A DNA stretch of 5,904 nucleotides, from the NCBI GenBank assembly GCA_014384505.1, contig JACNFT010000077.1:1-5904 (forward strand), given 5' to 3'. This DNA is from Cryomorphaceae bacterium (GTDB lineage: Bacteria > Bacteroidota > Bacteroidia > Flavobacteriales > BACL11). Position 1 is the first letter of the stretch, and each line of letters opens with the position of its first letter. The notes under the pieces are model-generated. The model was not told the origin of the DNA. It worked only from the letters and a program-made list of their open reading frames with translations, and made no database searches. Below, in pieces: positions 1 to 5,904 of this stretch. A program made the translations under genes and the position numbers.

Positions 1-356
1 CTATGTGTATTGTCTTTAAGGGTGATAAAAGTGTTCCCACTCTTATTAGTTCTTATCCAGTAAATCTTTTTGTGAATTGTACTTGCCGACTTTTTGGAAT
101 ATTTTCCTAAAACTTTAGCGGCTCTTCCTGTTGGTGCCATGAGTACTGAACGCTTCCCAAGTACAGGTAATGATTTTACCAAAGTAGCAACCAAAGTAGT
201 TTTTCCTGTTCCTGCATATCCTTTTAACATAAAGATGCTCCTATTGCCAATAGCACTTACAAAATCAGCAATTTCTGTTATTAGTGTGTCCTGTTCTGAA
301 GTAGGACTGAAAGGAAAATGGATTCTTAATTTTTCTTGTAATTTATTACTGTTCAT
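1..356 (-). CDS. RecD2/Dda-like superfamily 1B DNA helicase, N-terminal part (cut by window edge)
   Basis: This is the first 118 codons of an ATP-dependent DNA helicase; the 3' part lies beyond the left edge. Reading from the ATG at 356, the protein has a short helical lead (about residues 1-37). A P-loop domain follows, with Walker A GYAGTGKTT at 46-54 (Lys52 would contact ATP phosphates), motif Ia-like APTGRAAKVL at 74-83, and STIHKKIY at 92-99. This order (GxxGTGKTT, then APTGRAA, then TIH) is characteristic of RecD2, Dda and Pif1-related 5'-3' helicases. The protein starts almost directly with the ATPase core, so it lacks the long N-terminal region of full RecD2 and is closer to the compact Dda-like form; its total length cannot be seen. 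The ATG shares one base with the murB stop (TAATG), which suggests translational coupling. No Shine-Dalgarno site is visible. Assignment to the helicase superfamily is firm. The exact subfamily and any repair role are inferred. Confidence 0.85.
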   Translation of the reverse strand, partial: MNSNKLQEKLRIHFPFSPTSEQDTLITEIADFVSAIGNRSIFMLKGYAGTGKTTLVATLVKSLPVLGKRSVLMAPTGRAAKVLGKYSKKSASTIHKKIYWIRTNKSGNTFITLKDNTH

Positions 357-1372
357 TATAAGATACTTACTTCAGGTTCTATGCTAATCCCGTATTTGAT
401 TTTAATTTTTTGCTGAATTTCTTTTGCTAAATTTATGATTTCAGTTCCGCTTGCATTGCCGTAATTAACCAAAACTAATGCTTGATTTTTATGTACACCT
501 GCATCTGCTTTTCGGTATCCTTTTAGTCCTGCATTATCAATTAGCCAGCCAGCTGCAATTTTGGTTTGGGAATTTGAAATTGTATAACCTACCATATCAG
601 GGAATTCTTTTTTTAATTCTTCAAATTCACTAGTTTTAATAACAGGATTTTTAAAAAAACTTCCGCTATTTCCTAACACTTTAGGGTCAGGCAATTTCCT
701 ACTCCTAATGTTGATGACTGCCTCAGCAATAGTTGAAGGGTTGGCTTCTAACTTTAGGTTTTTTAACTCATCTTCAATTGCACCATATGTAGTTTTGTTA
801 AGTGGTACTTTACTTAACTTAAATTCAACTTTTGTAATAATGAATTTCTTTTTTTCTTCCATTTTGAAAATAGAATTTCTGTAAGAAAATTCACAATCTT
901 TATTGCTGAAAATTTTAACTTCTTTGTTTTTAATTTCTAAAGTATGTACTTTAGTAATAGTATCTTTTACTTCCATTCCATAAGCACCAATATTTTGAAC
1001 AGGGCTAGCACCAACAGTGCCTGGTATTAGCGCTAAATTTTCTACTCCTGATAGCTCTTGGCTAACACTCCACATTACAAAATCATGCCAAACTACTCCA
1101 CCACCAACCTCAACTAATATATCATTTTCATTATCTTCTAAAATACATATACCTTCTATGGTATTGTGAAGAATAAATCCGTCAAAATCTTGTGTTAAAA
1201 GAATATTAGAGCCACTACCAAGAATAAAGAACTTTTCTTCTTGGTGCAAATTAGTTTTTAGAATTTTTTTAAGCTCAAGAACTGAGTCGAATGAGGAAAA
1301 ATACTTTGCTTTTACAGCAATACCAAAGGTATTATGATTCTTTAAGGAGTAATTATTAAAAATATTACTCAT
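356..1372 (-). CDS. murB: UDP-N-acetylmuramate dehydrogenase (MurB), type I
   Basis: MurB is the cytoplasmic FAD enzyme that uses NADPH to reduce UDP-GlcNAc-enolpyruvate to UDP-MurNAc, the second committed step of peptidoglycan precursor synthesis. The 338-aa length fits the family (342 aa in E. coli). Visible hallmarks are the FAD-binding stretch ILGSGSNILL at 50-59, IPGTVGASPVQNIGAYG at 116-132, and YRNSIFK at 164-170. TYG at 195-197 supplies the tyrosine typical of type I enzymes. GNSGSFFKNP at 234-243 carries Ser238, the expected proton donor. AAGWLIDNAGLKG lies at 273-285, and the C-terminal EPEV at 332-335 holds the expected catalytic glutamate. The protein ends three residues after EPEV, a shorter tail than in E. 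coli. The ATG at 1372 overlaps the ftsE stop by 8 bp, and the stop shares one base with the helicase start. No key residue seems to be missing. The identification is secure. Confidence 0.97.
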   Translation of the reverse strand: MSNIFNNYSLKNHNTFGIAVKAKYFSSFDSVLELKKILKTNLHQEEKFFILGSGSNILLTQDFDGFILHNTIEGICILEDNENDILVEVGGGVVWHDFVMWSVSQELSGVENLALIPGTVGASPVQNIGAYGMEVKDTITKVHTLEIKNKEVKIFSNKDCEFSYRNSIFKMEEKKKFIITKVEFKLSKVPLNKTTYGAIEDELKNLKLEANPSTIAEAVINIRSRKLPDPKVLGNSGSFFKNPVIKTSEFEELKKEFPDMVGYTISNSQTKIAAGWLIDNAGLKGYRKADAGVHKNQALVLVNYGNASGTEIINLAKEIQQKIKIKYGISIEPEVSIL

Positions 1373-2048
1373 GGGTCATTACAATTTCACTTATTTTTTT
1401 ATCAGCGCATTTTAAAGTGCGGGCTTTGTATTTCTTAATTATTGAATAGTCGTGTGTAGCAATCAAAACGGTTGTTCCTTTGGCATTTATTTCTTTGAAT
1501 AATTCAATTATTTTCTCTGATTTTTCTGGATCTAAATTACCTGTTGGTTCGTCAGCTAAAATAATTTCAGGATGATTCAAAAGTGCACGAGCAATAGCAG
1601 CTCTTTGTTGCTCTCCTCCTGATAATGTATAAGGCATTTTATCTTTCACTTGTCTTATATGAACACTTTCTAACACCTCATTTATTCGCTCAGCTATTTT
1701 TACTTTATCTTTCCATCCTGTAGCTTTTAGTACAAAGGATAAATTTTCAAATACCGTTCTGTCTGATAGCAATTGGAAATCCTGAAAAACAATTCCTAAT
1801 TTTCTTCTTAAAGTAGGAATTTCTTTAGCTTTAATTTTATTAAGATCAATATCTGTTAGGAAAATGTTTCCGGCACTCACTTTTAGTTCTCCATACAATA
1901 CTTTGAGTAAGGAGCTTTTACCGCTTCCTGTTTCACCAACAAAATATATAAAATCTCCTGCAGCAATTTTTAATGTAATATTACTAAAAATCTGTTGCTC
2001 CATTTGGTGTATGTCTACACCTTCCAAATTAATGATTGGGTTATTCAT
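1365..2048 (-). CDS. ftsE: cell division ABC transporter ATP-binding protein FtsE
   Basis: This 227-aa ABC ATPase has every catalytic motif: Walker A GETGSGKSS (38-46), Q-loop Gln89, signature LSGGEQQR (142-149), Walker B IILADEP (162-168, Glu167), D-loop NLDP (171-174) and H-loop His199. The segment GIVFQDFQLLSDRTVFENL (85-103) is the FtsE-type Q-loop region and separates it from LolD and MacB, which share ADEPTGNLD. In the known family, FtsE pairs with membrane protein FtsX at the division site to control peptidoglycan hydrolases. No ftsX is present here; separate ftsE and ftsX loci are, as I recall, common in Bacteroidota. I chose the ATG at 2048 over an in-frame TTG at 2078: it gives the usual family length, places the domain start at PIINLEG, and overlaps the upstream gene by only 8 bp. 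The 3' end overlaps murB by 8 bp. LolD is the main alternative, but it is less likely. Confidence 0.9.
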   Translation of the reverse strand: MNNPIINLEGVDIHQMEQQIFSNITLKIAAGDFIYFVGETGSGKSSLLKVLYGELKVSAGNIFLTDIDLNKIKAKEIPTLRRKLGIVFQDFQLLSDRTVFENLSFVLKATGWKDKVKIAERINEVLESVHIRQVKDKMPYTLSGGEQQRAAIARALLNHPEIILADEPTGNLDPEKSEKIIELFKEINAKGTTVLIATHDYSIIKKYKARTLKCADKKISEIVMTHE

Positions 2049-2256
2049 TTTTGTTGTAATATTTATGAATTTTACCAAAAGGAATACTTTCCAGTAAAGT
2101 CATTATTCCTTCTGATTCTGCTTCTAATTTATTCTTTTTTAAGCCAACTTCTTGTTGGCTTAGCCTGAAATAGGCGCATAAGGTCATCTGATCATCTCTA
2201 ATCTGCACAAAGTCAGGGATAGTTTTTGTTCCTTTTATTTTTAAGATATATAACAC
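2041..2256 (-). CDS. small conserved-looking hypothetical protein (71 aa) upstream of ftsE
   Basis: This is a 71-aa soluble, charged protein with no signal peptide and no membrane segment. The N-terminal third alternates hydrophobic and polar residues as in beta strands (LYILKIKG at 2-9, then TIPDFVQIRD at 12-21 and TLCAYFRLS at 25-33). The rest looks helical and is rich in Lys and Glu. The only usable start is GTG at 2256: an in-frame TAA lies at 2268-2266, and the first internal ATG is codon 24, inside the best-structured part. The gene ends at 2041 and overlaps the ftsE ATG by 8 bp, so it appears to be the first gene of the ftsE-murB-helicase operon. Intact framing, tight coupling and regular secondary-structure patterning support a real gene. 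I recall similar short proteins beside ftsE in flavobacteria, but I cannot check this. Its function is unknown, and 71 aa is too short for most metabolic enzymes. Confidence 0.72.
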   Translation of the reverse strand: MLYILKIKGTKTIPDFVQIRDDQMTLCAYFRLSQQEVGLKKNKLEAESEGIMTLLESIPFGKIHKYYNKNE

Positions 2257-2395
2257 TAAGGCAAATTAAGAAATTAATTCTTCATTAAACGCTTGTTTAG
2301 CTCAATAATTGTTAGCAAAGTCTGTTGAAAACTTCAATTGCCTAATTTTAGCAACAAGCCTAATTTATTTACTTTTAAATCTGATAAGAAATCCT
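2257..2395. other. divergent intergenic region between the ftsE operon and the TPR gene
   Basis: This 139-bp AT-rich gap separates two transcription units that point away from each other, so it should carry both promoters. I see no terminator-like GC-rich hairpin, no RNA gene and no convincing riboswitch. The only symmetric element is the short imperfect palindrome AAGAAATTAATTCTT at 2268-2282, just upstream of the small gene's GTG. It could be an operator or simply reflect base composition. Confidence 0.6.
2338..2368 (+). promoter_or_regulatory. possible Bacteroidota-type promoter for the TPR gene
   Basis: A TTG at 2338-2340 is followed, after 20 bp, by TAATTTAT at 2361-2368. This loosely fits the Bacteroidota sigma-ABfr pattern (TTTG near -33, TAnnTTTG near -7), but it lacks the final G and has T for A in the third-last position's expected TTTG context. 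It would start transcription about 20 nt before the ATG at 2396. In DNA this AT-rich such matches occur by chance, so the call is weak. Confidence 0.22.
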
Positions 2396-5300
2396 ATGCA
2401 TAAAATTATAAAATCACTGCTGTTAATGCTATTTTTTAGTGTTCAGACTACAGCTCAGCATACCAATTTAGAAAAGGCAAGTACTCTGTTTTCTGAGCAA
2501 AAATATAGTGCCGCTCAAGCTTTGTTTCAGCAGTTAATTTTTACTGACAGAACTGATAAACAGGCTAATTATTACAATGCAAAATGCGCAAAGGAGTTGT
2601 TTGCCTCAGATGCTATTTTCTTGTACCAACAATTTCTTTCAGCCTTTCCTTATACTTCATTTATTCAACAAGTGAATCAGGATTTGGCTTTGTTGTACTA
2701 CAGAGATTTAGATTATCCTGAGGCAATTAAATATTTTCTGAAATTCAATAATTTAGATCAGCACCCTGATTTAGTTTTTAAATTAGCTTATGCTAATTTC
2801 AGCATTGATTCTCTAGTTGAGGCTCAGTATTATTTTTCAAAACTGATTAATACGGATAGTAAATATGCAGCAACTGCTCAGTATTATTCTGCTTATATTG
2901 CTTATCAAAACGGTTTATATAAAACCGCTTTAAATGGCTTTAAGCATTTAATTGCCAACGAGCAGTTTAAATCTATTATTCCTTATTACATTACTCAAAT
3001 TTACTTTTTTCAGCAAAACTATAAGGAGTTAATTGCATTTGCATCCCCTCTTTTGGAAACTGTTATTCCCTCACGCAAGTTAGAAGTAAATCGTTTGTTG
3101 GCAGAGGCCTATTATCGTACCGGAAATTTTGAAAATGCTATTATTCACTTTAGAGCTTATGTTGAACAAGTTGACCAAGTAAATCCTATTGTTAATTTTT
3201 TGTTAGGACAATCCTATTTTAAAGTGGGTGAGTTCGAGAATGCAATAAATTATTTAGAGAAAGCAAGTAGTTCTGCTGATAGTATAAGTCAGCATGCTAC
3301 TTATTGTTTGGGGGCTTCTTACTTAAAAGTTCAACAGTTTAATTATGCTTTACAAGCTTTTAAAAAGTCGGCATCTTATTCTTATGATGAAGTTATTCAG
3401 GAAGAGGCTTTTTATAATTACGCAAAATTATCGTATCAGTTGGATTTACCTTTTGATAATACCTTACTAGTACTTAAAACTTATTTGGAAAAGTTTGACA
3501 ATGCAATTCATATAAAAGAAATTGAAACCTTAATGGTTCAGGTTTTCCAGAGTAGCAGTAAATATGATGAGGCTTTTGATGCTTTATCAGCTATTTACTT
3601 ACCTAATTTGCAACAGCAAAGATCACTTCAGCAACTTGCTTTCTTTTTAGGAGTAAAAGAATATAATGCTGCTAACTACAGTAAGGCACTTACTTATTTT
3701 CAATTAGCTACTCAGTATCCTATAGATGATAAAATAGCTTATGTTGCTGTTTTTTGGCTGGCAGATTGTTATTATCAGTTAAATGACTTTGCAAGATCAG
3801 CTGAACTTTATACTAATCTTCCTATTAATAATACTGTAAATTTAGGATTTTATCACGAGCTAAAACAATATCATTTAGCCTATGCTTATTTTAAGCTAGG
3901 AGAATATAAACGAGCAAATATTTACTTTAGAAAATATGAGAAGCTAGCAACTGATAGTATGAATTTGAATGATACTTATTTGCGTATTGCAGATTGCTTT
4001 TTTATGAATCAAGAATATTCGCTTTCTGAAAAATATTATGACAAGGCAATTGCTTATTCTTTGTTTGATGGGGATTATGCTATCTATAAGCGATCGGTTG
4101 CTTTGGGCTTGGTAGGTAAAAATAATACTAAAGTAAAATTATTAAAACAGTTAACTAATGATTTCTTAAGCTCTATTTATTATGATAATGCGCTGTATGA
4201 TTTAGCCAGCTATTATAAAAAGACTTCCAAAAATGATTTGGCTATTACTTTTTACGATAAGCTATTGTCGGAAACAAATGATAAGCAATTTACTGCTGAT
4301 GCTCATTTGAGTAAAGGAATGATTTATTTTAACAGTAGTAAAGTTGATCAGGCAATCGTATCCTTTTTATTTGTGGTGAATAATTTTCAGCAAACTATTT
4401 ATTTTAAAGAAGCTTTGTCAGGCTTACAAGCTGCTTATGTGAGTTTGGCTAAGGTGGATGAGTATTTAGCAATAGTAAATGGTTTGCCTGAGATAAGCAT
4501 CAGTAGGGCAGAGCAAGATTCATTGACGTATAATACGGCTTTTATGAAATTTTCTGAAGGAGATTATTTGGTTGCTCAGAGAACTTTCAGTCAATATTTA
4601 GAAAAATTTGAAAATGGAATATTTAAAATTGATGCTCTCTATTATAATGCTATCTCTTGTGTAAAAGTTGGGGATACGACTAATGCAGTACTTATGTATA
4701 CTGAATTGATTGGAGTTTCTAATGCTGAGTATAAGCAATCGGCTTTAAGTTTTTTAGCCAGAAAGCATTATGCTGAGGATGATTATGCAAATTCAAATAT
4801 CTATTACCAAAATTTAGAGAAAGTTGCCGCTAATAATTCTTTAAAAAGAGAAGCTGTTATTCGTCTTATGTATGGAAATGAAAGTTTAAATACTGAGCTA
4901 GCTTATAACTATGCTAAGCAGGTTATTAATTTAGATAAAACGGATGATTGGCTAATGAGTAAAGCTAAAATTATTATTGCTCGGCATGAGTTTTCTGCAG
5001 GTAATTATGCAAAATCAAAAACAACTTTTGAAAAAGTAGTGGAACTTTCGGATTATGATGAAGGGGCTGAAGCAAAATACTATTTGGCATATTTAACGTA
5101 TTTGGACGATAGTCTGGCTTTGGCTGAGAAAATGATATTTGAATTGGCTGAAAGTTATACTAGTGATTATTTTATAGCAAAGGCATTTATTTTACTGGCT
5201 GATATTTATGTGGTGCAGGAAAATGACTTTCAGGCAAAGGCAACTTTGGAAAGTATTATAGAAAATCATAAAGGGGAGGAACTAGTAAATTTGGCAAGGA

Positions 5301-5533
5301 AAAATTGGGAGTTAATAGTAGAAAGAGAAAATTTGAAAAATGCAATAAACGAACTGCCTCAAAGTAATATTGAAGTATCAGAAGAAGAATTTGATTATGA
5401 TTTAGAGGAGTTTTTGATTGAAGAGAAGATTGATGAAGATTATAAAGTAGTGGCTCCTGATTCTTTAATTGCCCCTAAAACAGATAGCTTAGAAATAATT
5501 AACGAATACATTGAGAAAGATGAAATTGAATAA
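2396..5533 (+). CDS. exported tetratricopeptide-repeat protein with acidic C-terminal tail
   Basis: This 1045-aa protein begins with a Sec signal peptide (residues 1-21: Lys3 and Lys6, a hydrophobic core, then TTAQ before the likely cut). It lacks a lipobox and has no later membrane segment, so it is probably a soluble periplasmic protein. Residues from about 25 to 960 are TPR-like helix pairs. Clear repeats occur near 158, 229, 263, 299, 446, 489, 525, 597, 633, 708, 745, 781, 855, 890 and 924, each with the usual A/G-x-x-Y/F then Y/F-x-x-A pattern; AEAYYRTGNFENAIIHF (237-253) is one of the best. TPR solenoids bind other proteins. The tail, residues 992-1045, holds 21 Asp/Glu against 4 Lys. 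I chose the ATG at 2396 because it starts a proper signal peptide; the frame extends upstream to a TTG at 2309, but that would bury it. The 3' end overlaps the next gene by 14 bp. SprE and PorW of the type IX system are also TPR proteins, but they are lipoproteins, so I do not assign this one. Its function is unknown. Confidence 0.9.
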   Translation: MHKIIKSLLLMLFFSVQTTAQHTNLEKASTLFSEQKYSAAQALFQQLIFTDRTDKQANYYNAKCAKELFASDAIFLYQQFLSAFPYTSFIQQVNQDLALLYYRDLDYPEAIKYFLKFNNLDQHPDLVFKLAYANFSIDSLVEAQYYFSKLINTDSKYAATAQYYSAYIAYQNGLYKTALNGFKHLIANEQFKSIIPYYITQIYFFQQNYKELIAFASPLLETVIPSRKLEVNRLLAEAYYRTGNFENAIIHFRAYVEQVDQVNPIVNFLLGQSYFKVGEFENAINYLEKASSSADSISQHATYCLGASYLKVQQFNYALQAFKKSASYSYDEVIQEEAFYNYAKLSYQLDLPFDNTLLVLKTYLEKFDNAIHIKEIETLMVQVFQSSSKYDEAFDALSAIYLPNLQQQRSLQQLAFFLGVKEYNAANYSKALTYFQLATQYPIDDKIAYVAVFWLADCYYQLNDFARSAELYTNLPINNTVNLGFYHELKQYHLAYAYFKLGEYKRANIYFRKYEKLATDSMNLNDTYLRIADCFFMNQEYSLSEKYYDKAIAYSLFDGDYAIYKRSVALGLVGKNNTKVKLLKQLTNDFLSSIYYDNALYDLASYYKKTSKNDLAITFYDKLLSETNDKQFTADAHLSKGMIYFNSSKVDQAIVSFLFVVNNFQQTIYFKEALSGLQAAYVSLAKVDEYLAIVNGLPEISISRAEQDSLTYNTAFMKFSEGDYLVAQRTFSQYLEKFENGIFKIDALYYNAISCVKVGDTTNAVLMYTELIGVSNAEYKQSALSFLARKHYAEDDYANSNIYYQNLEKVAANNSLKREAVIRLMYGNESLNTELAYNYAKQVINLDKTDDWLMSKAKIIIARHEFSAGNYAKSKTTFEKVVELSDYDEGAEAKYYLAYLTYLDDSLALAEKMIFELAESYTSDYFIAKAFILLADIYVVQENDFQAKATLESIIENHKGEELVNLARKNWELIVERENLKNAINELPQSNIEVSEEEFDYDLEEFLIEEKIDEDYKVVAPDSLIAPKTDSLEIINEYIEKDEIE

Positions 5534-5904
5534 AATATTTATAGTGATTTTATTTAGTGCTAGTCAGCTTTTAGCACAAGACATTGGTACGACTGAAGTA
5601 AGGGTAGTTGAAGGATTTAAACCAACTATTCCTGAAGCAAGTCGTTTGAATGAAAAGGCAGCTTTTGCTGATACAATTAAAAAAGTACGTACCCAAGAAT
5701 ATGCTGTTGTTGAAACTGATTTAAAATCGAATTATAAAACAAGACCCTTAAAAGCAGCAAAAGTTAAAGCGGATAAAATTGCACAATTATATGGAACAAA
5801 AGTAAGTGTAGGCTTTGGGAATGCTTGGACAACAAAGGCAAGTATTGTGCATAATAGTAAGCGCTCCAAAACTTTGAGTTATGGAGTGATTGCAAATCAT
5901 TTTT
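5520..5904 (+). CDS. probable outer-membrane beta-barrel protein, N-terminal part (cut by window edge)
   Basis: Only the first 128 codons lie in the window. The protein opens with a clear Sec signal peptide (MKLNKIFIVILFSASQLLAQ, residues 1-20). The mature N-terminus reads EVRVVEGFKPTIPEASRL (26-43), and a polar linker rich in Lys and Ala runs to about residue 88. Strand-like alternation then begins (TKVSVGFGNAWTTKASIVH at 93-111, followed by TLSYGVIANHF at 118-128), as expected for the first antiparallel strands of a barrel. From memory, Bacteroidota often carry a barrel protein with a similar mature N-terminus (V-x-x-Y/F-x-PTI) right after a long TPR gene, sometimes annotated as a TonB-dependent receptor. 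No plug domain is visible here. The ATG at 5520 lies inside the TPR gene in another frame, overlapping it by 14 bp, with GAGAAAG just upstream as a possible weak ribosome site. An OM location is likely; the substrate or role is unknown. Confidence 0.8.
   Translation, partial: MKLNKIFIVILFSASQLLAQDIGTTEVRVVEGFKPTIPEASRLNEKAAFADTIKKVRTQEYAVVETDLKSNYKTRPLKAAKVKADKIAQLYGTKVSVGFGNAWTTKASIVHNSKRSKTLSYGVIANHF

Noticed and set aside
94..387. Plus-strand open frame of 97 codons
   Set aside because: It lies opposite the helicase, whose Walker A and motif Ia are unmistakable on the minus strand. The plus-strand translation shows no domain or coding logic.
2049..2078. Ten-codon upstream extension of ftsE from a TTG
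   Set aside because: It would lengthen the overlap with the small gene and add residues absent from typical FtsE. The ATG at 2048 fits better.
1864..2097. Plus-strand open frame of 77 codons
   Set aside because: It is antisense to the FtsE Walker A region and has no recognisable features.
2262..2269. Minus-strand TTAATTTG resembling the TAnnTTTG promoter box
   Set aside because: It would start transcription on or inside the GTG start codon, and no good -33 TTTG sits at the right distance upstream.
2309..2395. Upstream extension of the TPR gene from a TTG
   Set aside because: It would place 29 residues before a well-formed signal peptide. The ATG at 2396 is the natural start.
2396..5533. 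Naming the TPR protein SprE or PorW (type IX secretion and gliding)
   Set aside because: Those are TPR lipoproteins. This signal peptide has no cysteine lipobox, and TPR content alone cannot identify the protein.
1..5904. Mobile element, CRISPR array, tRNA or toxin-antitoxin system
   Set aside because: I saw no transposase or integrase motifs, regularly spaced direct repeats, cloverleaf-like sequence or paired small toxin genes. Codon use and AT content look uniform by eye.

Overview
The window looks like an AT-rich piece of a Bacteroidota chromosome, most likely from the Flavobacteriales. The evidence is the low GC content, A-rich translation starts without clear Shine-Dalgarno sites, Sec signal peptides ending in -AQ, and a long periplasmic TPR protein paired with an outer-membrane-type protein. 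There is no sign of mobile DNA, CRISPR arrays, rRNA or tRNA. I cannot name the species.

Left half (1-2256), minus strand: four genes follow one another with overlapping ends. In transcription order they are a 71-aa conserved-looking small protein with a GTG start, an FtsE-type ABC ATPase (cell division), MurB (UDP-N-acetylmuramate dehydrogenase, peptidoglycan precursor synthesis), and the first 118 codons of a RecD2/Dda-like superfamily 1B DNA helicase that runs off the left edge. Overlaps of 8, 8 and 1 bp suggest a single translationally coupled operon. Its theme is cell-wall growth and division, with a DNA-maintenance enzyme attached.

Middle (2257-2395): a 139-bp AT-rich region separates the two divergent transcription units and must hold at least the proximal promoters. 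I see only weak candidate elements.

Right half (2396-5904), plus strand: a 1045-aa exported protein is made almost entirely of TPR-like helical repeats and ends in a strongly acidic tail. Its 3' end overlaps by 14 bp the start of a second exported protein, probably an outer-membrane beta-barrel, which is cut by the right edge. The tight coupling suggests that the two work together in the envelope. This pair, of unknown function, is the most interesting part of the window, followed by the small protein ahead of ftsE. The rest is ordinary housekeeping sequence.
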